In this document: positions 18,167 to 26,821 of the stretch, piece by piece
How positions within the stretch are numbered: position 1 is the first letter of the stretch
How the letters are laid out: the number at the start of each line of letters is the position of its first letter
Assembly (NCBI GenBank): GCA_947501555.1
Contig: CANMWG010000003.1
Location: 284,572-348,571, forward strand
DNA length: 64,000 bases
Reading direction: 5' to 3'
Source: an uncultured Paracoccaceae bacterium
GTDB taxonomy: Bacteria; Pseudomonadota; Alphaproteobacteria; Rhodobacterales; Rhodobacteraceae
The notes under the pieces: generated by a model
The model's database searches: none
What the model saw: only the letters and a program-made list of their open reading frames with translations
Told to the model about the DNA's origin: nothing
Translations under genes and position numbers: made by a program

Positions 18167-20374
18167 ATGGCCTACGCCCAGACCGATAAATCAGAGCCCG
18201 AACAATTCCTCGCCAACCCGGCCCCCAACGTCAAAACCCGCGAAAAGCTGGAAGGCGGCAAGCAATTTGTGTTGCAAACTGAATTCGAACCGGCAGGGGA
18301 TCAGCCAACAGCCATCCGCGAACTTAGCCAAGGCATTCTGGACGGTGAACGCGACCAAGTCCTGTTGGGCGCCACCGGCACCGGCAAAACCTTCACCATG
18401 GCCAAAATGATTGAGGAAACGCAACGGCCCGCCATCATCCTCGCCCCCAACAAGACGCTGGCAGCGCAATTATACGGCGAATTCAAAGGGTTTTTCCCGG
18501 ACAACGCCGTCGAATATTTCGTGTCCTACTACGACTACTACCAACCCGAAGCCTACGTCGCACGCTCCGACACCTACATCGAGAAAGAATCCCAAATCAA
18601 CGAACAGATCGACCGGATGCGGCACTCGGCCACTCGGGCGCTTCTGGAACGGGATGACGTAATCATCGTGGCCTCTGTGTCCTGCATCTACGGGATCGGC
18701 TCGGTCGAAACCTACGGGGCCATGACGCAAGACATCCACGTGGGCAAAACCTACGACCAGCGCGGGATCATTGCCGACCTGATTGCGCAACAATATCGGC
18801 GCAATGACGCGGCCTTTCAGCGGGGCACATTCCGGGTACGCGGCGATAGCTTAGAAATCTGGCCCGCCCACCTGGACGACCGGGCCTGGAAGCTGTCGTT
18901 CTTCGGCGAGGAACTGGAAAATATCACCGAATTTGATCCGCTGACGGGCACGAAAACTGACACGTTCGAAAAGGTGCGCGTCTATGCAAACTCGCACTAT
19001 GTCACACCCAAACCGACGATGAACCAAGCCATCATCGGGATCAAAAAAGAACTGCGGATGCGGCTGGACCAATTGGTGGCCGAGGGCAAATTGCTTGAGG
19101 CGCAACGGCTCGAACAGCGCTGCAACTTCGATCTGGAAATGCTGGAAGCCACAGGCGTCTGCAACGGCATTGAGAACTACTCGCGCTACCTCACCGGGCG
19201 GGCACCGGGCGAGCCGCCCCCCACCCTTTTCGAATTCATTCCCGACAACGCCATCGTTTTTGCCGACGAATCCCACGTCTCCGTCCCGCAAATCGGCGGT
19301 ATGTACAAAGGCGACTTCAGACGCAAAATGACGCTCGCTGAACACGGGTTCCGGCTGCCGTCTTGCATGGACAACCGGCCCCTGAAATTCGAAGAATGGG
19401 ACGCCATGCGCCCGCAATCCGTCTTCGTCTCGGCCACCCCTGCGGCGTGGGAGCTGGAGCAAGCAGGCGGCGTTTTCACCGAACAAATCATCCGCCCCAC
19501 CGGCCTGATCGACCCCGAGATTGAAATCCGACCCGTGGACATGCAGGTCGACGACCTGCTCGACGAAGTGCGCCGCATCACCGCCGCAGGCTACCGCACG
19601 CTGGTCACCACACTGACCAAACGCATGGCCGAAGACCTGACCGAATACATGCACGAACAGGGCATCAAAGTCCGTTACATGCATTCAGACATCGACACGA
19701 TTGAACGGATCGAAATCCTGCGCGACCTGCGGCTGGGGGCCTTCGACGTCCTCATCGGGATCAACCTGCTGCGCGAAGGGCTCGACATCCCCGAATGCGG
19801 GCTAGTGGCGATCCTTGACGCCGACAAAGAGGGCTTCCTGCGATCTGAAACCTCGCTGGTGCAAACCATCGGCCGCGCCGCGCGAAATTCTGAGGGCCGT
19901 GTGATTATGTACGCCGACCGGATCACCGGCTCGATGGAGCGGGCCATGAAGGAAACCGAACGGCGCCGCGTCAAACAGCTGGCCTACAACGAAGAACACG
20001 GCATCACGCCGCAGACCGTGAAAAAGAACGTCGAGGATATTCTGGCGGGCCTCTACAAAGGCGACGTGGACATGAACCGGGTCACGGCTAAGGTCGACAA
20101 ACCCATGGCCGGGGCTAATCTGCAGGCCGTCTTGGACGGGCTACGGGCAGATATGCGCAAAGCGGCCGAGAACCTGGAATTCGAAGAAGCCGCACGGCTG
20201 CGGGATGAGGTCAAGCGGTTGGAAACAGTGGATATGACGATCAGCGACGACCCCCTTGCGCGGCAACAAGCGGTGGAAAAAGCGGTCGACGATGCGCAAA
20301 AAGCGTCAGGGCGGAGTACAGGTGGACGCGGTGGAATGCGTGGGGGGAAATCGCGGTATGGCAAACGAAAGTGA
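18167..20374 (+). CDS. uvrB: Excinuclease ABC subunit B
   Basis: A 735-residue helicase-like subunit of nucleotide excision repair. Walker [15 protein letters not shown] (about residue 67), the beta-hairpin [11 protein letters not shown], helicase motifs [17 protein letters not shown] and [21 protein letters not shown], and a C-terminal UvrC-interacting helix pair ([19 protein letters not shown]) are all present. The Gly/Arg/Lys-rich tail ([17 protein letters not shown]) is common in this group. ATG 18167 has AAAGGAC. It ends 13 bp before the convergent SIR2-like gene. Confidence 0.98.
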   Translation: MAYAQTDKSEPEQFLANPAPNVKTREKLEGGKQFVLQTEFEPAGDQPTAIRELSQGILDGERDQVLLGATGTGKTFTMAKMIEETQRPAIILAPNKTLAAQLYGEFKGFFPDNAVEYFVSYYDYYQPEAYVARSDTYIEKESQINEQIDRMRHSATRALLERDDVIIVASVSCIYGIGSVETYGAMTQDIHVGKTYDQRGIIADLIAQQYRRNDAAFQRGTFRVRGDSLEIWPAHLDDRAWKLSFFGEELENITEFDPLTGTKTDTFEKVRVYANSHYVTPKPTMNQAIIGIKKELRMRLDQLVAEGKLLEAQRLEQRCNFDLEMLEATGVCNGIENYSRYLTGRAPGEPPPTLFEFIPDNAIVFADESHVSVPQIGGMYKGDFRRKMTLAEHGFRLPSCMDNRPLKFEEWDAMRPQSVFVSATPAAWELEQAGGVFTEQIIRPTGLIDPEIEIRPVDMQVDDLLDEVRRITAAGYRTLVTTLTKRMAEDLTEYMHEQGIKVRYMHSDIDTIERIEILRDLRLGAFDVLIGINLLREGLDIPECGLVAILDADKEGFLRSETSLVQTIGRAARNSEGRVIMYADRITGSMERAMKETERRRVKQLAYNEEHGITPQTVKKNVEDILAGLYKGDVDMNRVTAKVDKPMAGANLQAVLDGLRADMRKAAENLEFEEAARLRDEVKRLETVDMTISDDPLARQQAVEKAVDDAQKASGRSTGGRGGMRGGKSRYGKRK

Positions 20375-20387
20375 CCGCTAAGCCCCA

Positions 20388-21419
20388 TCACAGCGGTGTG
20401 TCTGTAGCCCACATGTCAAACGACAAGATATTGGGCATACGAACCACGCTAAGGTCGTCTCGATCTAGCACCCTCTTCCAGAAACTTGTTCGTGTTTCAG
20501 TATCAGCCCCATCGTCAAACTCCACAACTCGTAGCTTCGATGCTCCATCTAGATGTCGCAATTGTTCATTAATGTGTATATCTTCGCCACCGTAGCCAAA
20601 CAAAACAACGTTTTTACATTTTGGAACAACTTTTTCCAATTGTTCCCAATATGTGCGCAGAATTTCCGAAGATTGGATTACGGCTCGTTTGTGCTGGACG
20701 CTAGTGAGTACGAGGTGTGATGACTCGTTGCCGATGTAATCAGTTAACTCAGCTCTAGTGATTTTCTTCGGTTCGCCTGCTCGGTTGATGAACAATGGTG
20801 AACCGTGCAAATGCAAAAACCAACCTTCTCTTGAGGCGTCAATCAATTGCTCGTGCCGACCAAAGTCAAATGAGCCGTTGAAGAACCCATCTCTGAGTCT
20901 TCTTTGAATGAACACATCAGTTTCGCTAAAACACTCATATAGCAAATCATCATAATTCAGCGTTACAACGTGTGCGCCTTCTTTCATAATGAAGTTTCTT
21001 AAGTTCTCTTGAAACTGAGCGGGCAGCGTACGATCTCCCAAGTTTAGCACTCCAGGTGCTGCATAGTTAAATCGACAAGCCGCATTGTGGAGATACCGTC
21101 TAATTGCTGCAGGGAATTCTAGCCCCTGTTCATTCAGCCAATTTCCACCGTCGCCAGGAATACGTTCCTCGAAAATCTTAATTGTGTCGCATGCAGACAA
21201 TACCCGGTGTAGATCATTGAGATCACGCTCACTCGTTGGTGCGCCCTCGTCTTCCTCCAACACGTCCTGCGGCAAACAGGATTGAATTAGCTGTTTCTGT
21301 CTCTCCGTGAGGACATCGCCACTTTCCCATGCATCTTTGAGTACTCTTTCCAAGGAGAAATATTCGTTGCAAATAGCCCGCCCAAGACCATTTCCAAATA
21401 TGAAAATAGTATTTACCAC
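20388..21419 (-). CDS. Orphan SIR2-like domain protein (candidate antiphage/NADase type)
   Basis: A 343-residue protein starting at GTG 21419 behind GAAGGAT. It shows SIR2-like landmarks: N-terminal IFIFGNGLGRAICNEYF (GNG-type nucleotide loop, residues 5-21), VVTLNYDDLLYE (N155 and D157), FLHLHGSP (H205) and VVLFGYGGEDIHINEQLR (about 271-288). The order matches stand-alone SIR2-like proteins, several of which act as NAD+-degrading defence effectors; that role is inference. No second defence gene is beside it. The gene is visibly richer in A/T than uvrB and lies in a gene-poor pocket with inverted repeats, suggesting acquisition by transfer. Enzymatic activity cannot be judged from sequence alone. 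Confidence 0.65.
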   Translation of the reverse strand: MVNTIFIFGNGLGRAICNEYFSLERVLKDAWESGDVLTERQKQLIQSCLPQDVLEEDEGAPTSERDLNDLHRVLSACDTIKIFEERIPGDGGNWLNEQGLEFPAAIRRYLHNAACRFNYAAPGVLNLGDRTLPAQFQENLRNFIMKEGAHVVTLNYDDLLYECFSETDVFIQRRLRDGFFNGSFDFGRHEQLIDASREGWFLHLHGSPLFINRAGEPKKITRAELTDYIGNESSHLVLTSVQHKRAVIQSSEILRTYWEQLEKVVPKCKNVVLFGYGGEDIHINEQLRHLDGASKLRVVEFDDGADTETRTSFWKRVLDRDDLSVVRMPNILSFDMWATDTPL

Positions 21420-21526
21420 AGTGATCCTTCAAATATCAAGCAATCTTGACGTGTATTGTTGGGTGGAAAATGTCCTTATGCAAGTACATATTATTGAAAA
21501 CGGAAATGTGGAATGAACGTATCGCC

Positions 21527-21566
21527 ATGCTCATGCTACCGTCCGACCTCGCCCGAGCATGAGCAT
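21527..21566. repeat. 11-bp inverted repeat
   Basis: ATGCTCATGCT (21527-21537) and AGCATGAGCAT (21556-21566) form a perfect 11-bp inverted repeat with an 18-base loop, upstream of the HugZ-like gene and beside the A/T-rich SIR2-like gene. No T-run follows it, so it is not a classic terminator on either strand. Confidence 0.7.
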
Positions 21567-21628
21567 GAGCAAACAGCCGTGACTACCGGCCATACCCTAC
21601 ACTTCAAAACCCACACCAATCCCCGTAG

Positions 21629-21645
21629 GGTGGGTGAAACCCACC
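21629..21645. repeat. Short GGTGGGT/ACCCACC hairpin
   Basis: A perfect 7-bp hairpin with a GAA loop, 17 bp before the HugZ-like start codon. The surrounding phrase (GTAGGGTGGGTGAAACCCAC) resembles dispersed REP-like hairpins seen in many bacteria (general recollection). It could also influence translation of the downstream gene. Confidence 0.55.
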
Positions 21646-21661
21646 AAACCTCCGGCGCCCG

Positions 21662-22114
21662 ATGACAATCAACCTAACCACCAATGAGGCACGCACACTG
21701 GCCTCTGACATTTTGACACAAACACGCTTCGGGGCTCTGGCTGTGATCGCCCCCGACACGGGCGTGCCCTATGTCGCCCGGACCGCAATGCTCTGGCATG
21801 ACGGGGCGTTGCTGACGCTGATTTCCACGTTGTCCACGCATACTGGTGCTCTGCAAGCCAACCCCGCCTGTTCGGTCCTTGTGGGCGAGCCTAGTGACAA
21901 AGGTGATCCGCTGACCCATCCCCGGATGACACTACAATGCACCGCTGCCCAAACGGATAAGGCCGCATATAAGGACATCTGGCTGGGGGTGATCCCGAAG
22001 GCGAAGCTCTATTATGACTTCACCGATTTCTTGATGTTCCGGCTGACGCCCGACGACATCCATCTGAACGGCGGGTTCGGTAAAGCGTTTCGATTGTCGC
22101 AGTCAGATCTTTAG
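21662..22114 (+). CDS. HugZ-like pyridoxamine 5'-phosphate oxidase family protein
   Basis: A 150-residue split-barrel flavin-binding protein. It has the family layout ARTLASDILTQTRFGALAVI, then ISTLSTHTGALQANPACSVL and a C-terminal FMLFRLTP-like strand (DFLMFRLTPDDIHLNGGFGK). Short members of this family bind FMN or heme-like ligands; HugZ is a heme-degrading relative. No DUF2470 C-terminal domain is present, so heme breakdown is not assured. The start ATG 21662 has no clear ribosome site. Confidence 0.8.
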   Translation: MTINLTTNEARTLASDILTQTRFGALAVIAPDTGVPYVARTAMLWHDGALLTLISTLSTHTGALQANPACSVLVGEPSDKGDPLTHPRMTLQCTAAQTDKAAYKDIWLGVIPKAKLYYDFTDFLMFRLTPDDIHLNGGFGKAFRLSQSDL

Positions 22115-22142
22115 GGCCGCGCTTGTGACAAAACAGGTGGCT

Positions 22143-22184
22143 TGTACGTACGGGAAATGTACAGCCTCTGTACGCATTCTTTAC
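22143..22184 (+). promoter_or_regulatory. Phased TGTAC array, copy A
   Basis: TGTAC occurs at 22143, 22158 and 22169, and a variant TTTAC at 22180, giving start-to-start spacings of 15, 11 and 11 bp. The array begins 72 bp upstream of the ATG at 22215. An identical spacing pattern lies upstream of selU (37972-38013). About one helical turn between repeats is the way OmpR/PhoB-type regulators bind (family knowledge); the regulator is unknown. Confidence 0.7.
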
Positions 22185-22214
22185 GGGTGCGTCAGGTCTG
22201 TTATCATCTGACGT

Positions 22215-22631
22215 ATGCGCTCTGTTCTTATTCTTGCTTTGACAGCGTCTTCGGCCACCGCGTGGGAGTTCTCAGCGACGCCGATCTGCACCCTTTCAAA
22301 TACCAACGTCACACTCACCTATGACGCGCGGGTGCCTGAATACACGATCACGGTCACGCGCCCCGACGGCGGTTGGGATGACGCCGCGATGTTCGGAATG
22401 ACTTTTGATGGCGTACAACCGATCAACATCCAGACTGACCAGCACCAACGGTCCACCGACGGGCGCAGTATCACCGTGGCCGATGCAGGGTTTGGAAATG
22501 TTTTGAATGGGTTAGAGTTTGGATCAACGGCAAGCGCCTACTCTGGCACGACCGTCACGAACATTCCGCTGGCGGGCATTGGGCCCGCAATCCGTGCCTT
22601 TCGCGCCTGCCCGGACGCGGCATTATCCTAA
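22215..22631 (+). CDS. Small secreted protein of unknown function
   Basis: 138 residues with a short signal peptide (MRSVLILALTASSATAWEFS). The mature part is predicted to be mostly beta strands (PICTLSNTNVTLTYDARVPE, YTITVTRPDGGW) with two cysteines (PICTL and FRACPD), which could form one disulfide. I do not recognise a family. It is the only gene behind the TGTAC array and appears to be a single-gene unit. It has no obvious ribosome site, so the array plus a nearby TTATCAT hexamer-like element (22201-22207) may define a promoter close to the start. Confidence 0.72.
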   Translation: MRSVLILALTASSATAWEFSATPICTLSNTNVTLTYDARVPEYTITVTRPDGGWDDAAMFGMTFDGVQPINIQTDQHQRSTDGRSITVADAGFGNVLNGLEFGSTASAYSGTTVTNIPLAGIGPAIRAFRACPDAALS

Positions 22632-22812
22632 CAAAGACGACACGCCTTATGTTAATCAAGAATAATTCGTCTCTGTCCGACGTAACATTTGCGACGTACA
22701 ATGTATCAACGGGATCAGATGAATGAGTGCAACGCGGTTCAAACAAGCCAAAATACAGGCGCCCCATCATGCGGTGACGCGCTTCTCTACGACCTTAGAA
22801 TAGGCCGTTGCT

Positions 22813-24378
22813 ATGAAAAAAATGTTAGAAATCAATATTGTAGGACCAACATCGGTCAAATGCGACGGTATTGAACTCTCACTTGTATCTTCACGCAAGA
22901 CACGCGCGCTCTTGGCCTATCTTCTCATCACAGAGCAACCGCACCCCCGCGAACACCTGTGTGAATTGTTCTTTGAAAACACCAACGATCCCCGCGGCGC
23001 GCTGCGGTGGTCCCTGAGCAAATTACGCCTTTTGTTGCAGGACGGTGACCAGTCAAAATTGATCACAGATCAAGACACGGTAGCAATCAATACCGACGAT
23101 ATCGTAATCGATTACCATTTTGTTCGGACGGTTCATAACTCCCCCAATCCATCCACTGAGGATTTGCGCCGCGCGGCTGTTCTTCTTTCACACAAGCCAT
23201 TGGCAAGTCTGGAACTTCCGCGGGCCGAAGACTTTGAAAATTGGTTGTTAGGCGAGCAAGAAGAACTGCAAAGCCTGCGCGGCGACATCATTCAAAAACT
23301 GGCGAACATGCCCGAGATCGATGGGGCCGAGGCCGTCAAATGGCTTCGCCTTTGGGGCCGGATGGAACCTCTTTCACATGATGCCCCATTTTCGCTTTGG
23401 CAAAAGCTGACAACACTTGGCCGACATGATGAAGCCACAGGAGTTGCAGGCAGGTACAAGGCATTGATGGGCGTTGATGCACGGCAATGGGTGGCACCAA
23501 CCCGCGACGTCAACCCTCCAAGCAAGCCCGATCTCCCCCGACAAACCATTGGGTTTTGCAAAGCGGTTGATGGCGTCAGAATTGCCTACGCAACCGTTGG
23601 CTCGGGCCCACCTTTGGTCAAAACTGCAAATTGGCTTAACCATTTGGATTTAGACTGGAAAAGCCCAATTTGGGGAGAGATGTTTCGGCGATTGGCCGAG
23701 AAAAACACCTTCATCCGATATGACGAACGTGGCAATGGATTGTCGGACTGGGAGGTGCCTGAAATCAGTTTTGACTATTTCGTAAAGGACCTTGAAACGG
23801 TCGTGGAAAACCAGTCATTGGACCGATTTCCACTGCTCGGAATGTCCCAAGGTTGCGCCGTTTCGATCGCCTACGCGGTGCGTTATCCTGAACGGGTTTC
23901 GGCACTGATCTTGATCGGCGGCTATGCAAGCGGATGGCGGATCGACATGTCTAAAGAAGAACGCGAACGGCGCGAGGCGGTTTTGACCCTTACGCGCTTG
24001 GGCTGGGGTACGTCGAACCCCGCCTACCGACACATTTTTTCGCAGACGTTCATGCCAAACGCTGATGCCGAGAGACTGGCATGGTTTGACGACTTTCAAC
24101 GTAAAACGACTTCGCCGGAGAATGCCGTTCGGTTCCAAGAGGCCTTTGGTGACATCGACGTCAGGCAACTCTTGCCGCACGTCAAAGCCCCGACCCTCGT
24201 TTTGCACGCACGCAGTGACCAGCGCATTCCGCTGGATCATGGACGCGAACTGGCCGTCGGCATTCCCAATGCCCGAATGGTCACATTGGAAAGCTCCAGC
24301 CATATCATCCTTGACGATGAGCCCGCCTGGCAGATTTGCATGGATGAAATCGACCAGTTTCTTGAAGAAAATAGGTGA
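22813..24378 (+). CDS. Winged-helix (SARP/BTAD-like) regulator fused to alpha/beta hydrolase
   Basis: A 521-residue two-part protein. Residues 1-100 look like an OmpR/SARP-type DNA-binding domain (LEINIVGPTSVKCDGIELSL; SRKTRALLAYLLITEQPHPR; RGALRWSLSKLRLLL), followed by a helical region reminiscent of BTAD (110-225). Residues 245-521 are an alpha/beta hydrolase with nucleophile S345 (LLGMSQGCAVSIAYAVRYPE), D469 (HARSDQRIP) and H497 (ESSSHIIL), plus an oxyanion-region IRYDERGNGLSDW. The complete triad suggests a working hydrolase or a ligand pocket derived from one. It probably senses or cleaves a small ester or lactone and changes transcription (inference). It ends in an A/T-rich region 500 bp before the ECF sigma gene. 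Confidence 0.85.
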   Translation: MKKMLEINIVGPTSVKCDGIELSLVSSRKTRALLAYLLITEQPHPREHLCELFFENTNDPRGALRWSLSKLRLLLQDGDQSKLITDQDTVAINTDDIVIDYHFVRTVHNSPNPSTEDLRRAAVLLSHKPLASLELPRAEDFENWLLGEQEELQSLRGDIIQKLANMPEIDGAEAVKWLRLWGRMEPLSHDAPFSLWQKLTTLGRHDEATGVAGRYKALMGVDARQWVAPTRDVNPPSKPDLPRQTIGFCKAVDGVRIAYATVGSGPPLVKTANWLNHLDLDWKSPIWGEMFRRLAEKNTFIRYDERGNGLSDWEVPEISFDYFVKDLETVVENQSLDRFPLLGMSQGCAVSIAYAVRYPERVSALILIGGYASGWRIDMSKEERERREAVLTLTRLGWGTSNPAYRHIFSQTFMPNADAERLAWFDDFQRKTTSPENAVRFQEAFGDIDVRQLLPHVKAPTLVLHARSDQRIPLDHGRELAVGIPNARMVTLESSSHIILDDEPAWQICMDEIDQFLEENR

Positions 24379-24400
24379 TTTCTACCATCGCCGTAAAAAG

Positions 24401-24438
24401 ATGAAAAAAATATTTTTCCGCGAGAATAATTCTCAGGG
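24401..24438 (+). terminator. Possible terminator after the hydrolase-fusion gene
   Basis: About 20 bp past the stop there are two short inverted repeats, GAAAAA-AATA-TTTTTC and GAGAAT-A-ATTCTC (24425-24437). They are weak, A/T-rich and without a clean T-run, so termination is only a possibility. Confidence 0.3.
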
Positions 24439-24490
24439 TTGAGACGTAATCTCTGCAAGAGCTGCTCACAAAGGACCGTAGGAGCCAGTG

Positions 24491-24700
24491 ATGAGATTTA
24501 CCACCACTCTGGTGCATGGACGCATTGTTGCAGGATGTAATCAGGTTGAAGCACGCGCCGCGAAAAAAGTCAGAACATCCGTTGCGACCAAAGAAGTGCC
24601 TACGGCCGGCAACACCTGCGATGCAAAACCATCATGTTTCTATCATGCCTGGCATGACAAACCGAAGGCAATTTCAACAAATGGAATAGCTGGTGCCTAG
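24491..24700 (+). CDS. Small ORF of unknown function before the ECF sigma gene
   Basis: A 69-residue ORF starting at ATG 24491. Its main support is a good ribosome site (AGGAG, 24480-24484) at normal spacing. The product is basic, with three Cys residues (AGCNQVEAR, NTCDAKPSCFYHAW), and shows no signal peptide or membrane helix. No family is recognised. It could be a regulatory or stress peptide read ahead of the sigma factor, or chance. Confidence 0.35.
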   Translation: MRFTTTLVHGRIVAGCNQVEARAAKKVRTSVATKEVPTAGNTCDAKPSCFYHAWHDKPKAISTNGIAGA

Positions 24701-24803
24701 TCTCTCTATCGCAAGTGGCGCGCACTTGATGGCCTGTTCAGAATTAGACCCGCATCAACCCGGTTTGCGGGTGACAAAATGTACCAAAAACGAAACTAAA
24801 ACG

Positions 24804-24818
24804 TTGAAGAATCTTCAA
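24804..24818. promoter_or_regulatory. Palindrome upstream of ECF sigma gene
   Basis: TTGAAG-AAT-CTTCAA is an exact 6-bp inverted repeat with a 3-base centre, 55 bp before the sigma factor ATG at 24873. It sits where a promoter or operator would be. ECF promoters are usually asymmetric, so this is more likely a site for another regulator (inference). Confidence 0.4.
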
Positions 24819-24872
24819 AACTCGTGGAATATGTATCAGCTTCGGCACCCCCTTCGGGAACATATTTTTACG

Positions 24873-25382
24873 ATGGCAATGACGCCGGATCAATTCAAAA
24901 CGGATATGATCAGCTTGCTACCGCGGCTGCGCCGGTTTGCATTGAGTTTGACCAAGTCAGGCCCTGATGCAGATGATCTTTTGCAAGATGCCTGCGCAAC
25001 AGCGCTACAGAAATGGGAACAATACGACCCCAGTCAGCCGATGGACCGTTGGATGTTTCGTATCGTCCGCAATCTTTGGGTCAGTGAAGTCCGCAAGCGC
25101 AATGTCCGTCAAGGTCAAGGGCAGGTACCTGCGGAAGAAGCCACCGAATTACGCGTCGAAAGTAACACCGACGACATGTTGACGGCGCAGCAAGTTCGCG
25201 TGAAAGTGAACGACTTAGAGCCAGATTTAGCCGAACCGTTAATGTTAGTGTGTGCCGAAGGTTATAGTTACCGTGAAACATCCGATTTGCTGGGCATCCC
25301 GATTGGCACCGTCATGAGCCGTATTCACAGAGCGCGTAAGATGCTTGCTGCAAGCATGCCAGGGATGGAGAGTGTCCAGTGA
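24873..25382 (+). CDS. ECF-type RNA polymerase sigma factor
   Basis: A 169-residue sigma factor with region 2 (DADDLLQDACATALQKWEQY, then MDRWMFRIVRNLWVSEVRKR) and region 4 (EPLMLVCAEGYSYRETSDLL, GIPIGTVMSRIHRARKML). The frame is open back to 24693, but ATG 24873 gives the expected length and start of region 2. The stop TGA shares one base with the ATG of the anti-sigma gene (TGATG), so the two are translationally coupled. It should direct transcription of a stress or envelope regulon; the regulon cannot be read here. Confidence 0.93.
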   Translation: MAMTPDQFKTDMISLLPRLRRFALSLTKSGPDADDLLQDACATALQKWEQYDPSQPMDRWMFRIVRNLWVSEVRKRNVRQGQGQVPAEEATELRVESNTDDMLTAQQVRVKVNDLEPDLAEPLMLVCAEGYSYRETSDLLGIPIGTVMSRIHRARKMLAASMPGMESVQ

Positions 25383-26149
25383 TGGCCGACTTTTCAGAAA
25401 AACTGAGCGCATATCTGGATGGTGAGCTTGACGCAGCCGACACTGCGCTTGTCGAGGCGCGGCTGGAATCTGACCCGGACGCGCGGCTGGAAATGGATGC
25501 ACTGATCCAAGCTGACGCCTTGGCCCAAGAGTTTTTCGAAGCGCAATTGAACGAACCGATCCCTTTTGCGCTGGCCCAACAAATAAAGGCCACGCCGTTG
25601 GCGGATCGTCCGGCACCTGCGACCCGTCCGGTTTGGGCCACTTTGGCCGCAAGTCTTGTGATCTTCGCGCTAGGTGGGATCGGCGGATACAGTTTGAAAG
25701 GTCAGGAGCCCCCAGTGCAAACGGCGGGCTGGTTGGCGGCGGTTGCCGATTATCATGCGGTTTATGCTGGGCAAGAACGACATCTTGTCGAGGTTGGCGC
25801 CGACGAAGCTGATCATATCGAAACATGGCTGGGGAACACCATCGGGGCTAGTTTTTCGATCCCTGATTTGTCTGGATTTGGGCTGACGTTTGAAGGTGGC
25901 CGCCTGCTTGTGGCAAACGGAAAACCTGTGGCGCAGCTGATGTATCGCACCGCCGACGGCACCGTTATTGCGCTTTGCCTGCAGCGTAGCAACAATCCGG
26001 GTGACGGCGCGCCTGTCTTCAACGACCAGACGATCAACGGGTTCGACTTCGTGTCTTGGAGCGCGAATGGCGCGGACTACGTGGTCATCGGCCCCGAGGG
26101 TCAGCCCGGGCTGACAGATATCGCGACGACCGCTGCGGTCGATATCTAA
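25382..26149 (+). CDS. Membrane-anchored anti-sigma factor
   Basis: A 255-residue protein with an N-terminal cytoplasmic anti-sigma domain (SEKLSAYLDGELDAADTALV, residues 5-24), one membrane helix (about 85-103, ATLAASLVIFALGGIGGYSL) and a periplasmic domain. The zinc motif HxxxCxxC of ZAS anti-sigma factors is absent. The periplasmic part (FGLTFEGGRLLVANGKPVAQ, MYRTADGTVIALCLQRSN) matches the sensor region often seen in alphaproteobacterial anti-sigma proteins of this type. It holds the sigma factor inactive until a periplasmic or membrane signal arrives (family knowledge). Confidence 0.88.
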   Translation: MADFSEKLSAYLDGELDAADTALVEARLESDPDARLEMDALIQADALAQEFFEAQLNEPIPFALAQQIKATPLADRPAPATRPVWATLAASLVIFALGGIGGYSLKGQEPPVQTAGWLAAVADYHAVYAGQERHLVEVGADEADHIETWLGNTIGASFSIPDLSGFGLTFEGGRLLVANGKPVAQLMYRTADGTVIALCLQRSNNPGDGAPVFNDQTINGFDFVSWSANGADYVVIGPEGQPGLTDIATTAAVDI

Positions 26150-26180
26150 ACAGCTTTTTCTAAGATAGAAAACGTCGGTC

Positions 26181-26465
26181 CTAGCCATGCTCGGTGCCTC
26201 CTGACATCAGTTGTTTACGCGGTCCTTGGACCACCACATCCGCTACCCGGTCACCAAAGTTTGCCCGGCGGCCGTAAGCGATTGGCACGGATCCAAAAAT
26301 GAGTGGAATAACTGTCAAAGCGCGGACCAGATGCTCTAGGGCATCGCCAATCGCATGCCACCCCTGGGACCGGTTAATAGATGCAGCCATGCCGAACCCG
26401 AAATGACGTCTCACCTTTTTGAAAATTCTTTCCAGAGAACGACCCCACGGAACATTCGCGCAACG
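26181..26465 (-). pseudogene. Remnant of an RDD-family membrane protein
   Basis: The minus-strand frame between stops encodes about 95 residues without a convincing start. The stretch ALEHLVRALTVIPLIFGSVP followed by FGDRVADVVV resembles the last helix and the GDRxAxTVV-type end of RDD proteins, but the upstream two helices and the RDD motif are missing. It is probably a decayed or truncated copy. It could alternatively be a chance similarity. Confidence 0.35.
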
Positions 26466-26821
26466 TCAGAGCTTCTGCATAAAACATGACTTTAAGATTC
26501 CTTAAACGTTCTTGTGATTTCGGCTGGTCGCGGTGATTCTTGCACATCCATCTGCCTTGCTATCGAATTCTCGTTGATCAAATCGTGTGAAGATGCGTGT
26601 GAATAGGTGTTGGAATTGACTGACTGGTAAAATTTTTCCGGTCGAGCCCCTTTTTTAGGCACTGCGCCGCGCTTCCGATGCGAGGCGCAAGAGCAGTCTA
26701 GGCTGACCTGTATGTGACGCACAAAATGCCTTAAATCACCCTTAAGAATGTCTTTGTCCGGCCTTTGTTTCGCTTTGCTCTTAGCGTATAAGACTAACGA
26801 TTAATGACAGCGGAGCCGCTT
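26466..26821. other. Gene-free stretch before 26822
   Basis: No gene recognised. It is A/T-richer than flanking genes, with TTGACTGACTGGTAAAAT near 26615 that could be a promoter, and a GCGCCGCGC / GCGAGGCGC imperfect repeat near 26662-26690. A promoter for the following gene is expected close to its start. Confidence 0.4.

Noticed and set aside
18851..19684. 277-codon minus-strand frame within uvrB
   Set aside because: His/Asp/Val-rich composition typical of an antisense shadow of a GC-rich gene; uvrB motifs are intact on the other strand.
20388..21419. Multi-gene Thoeris- or AbiH-type defence island
   Set aside because: Only the SIR2-like gene is present; no TIR, nuclease or second defence gene flanks it, so only a single-gene candidate is claimed.
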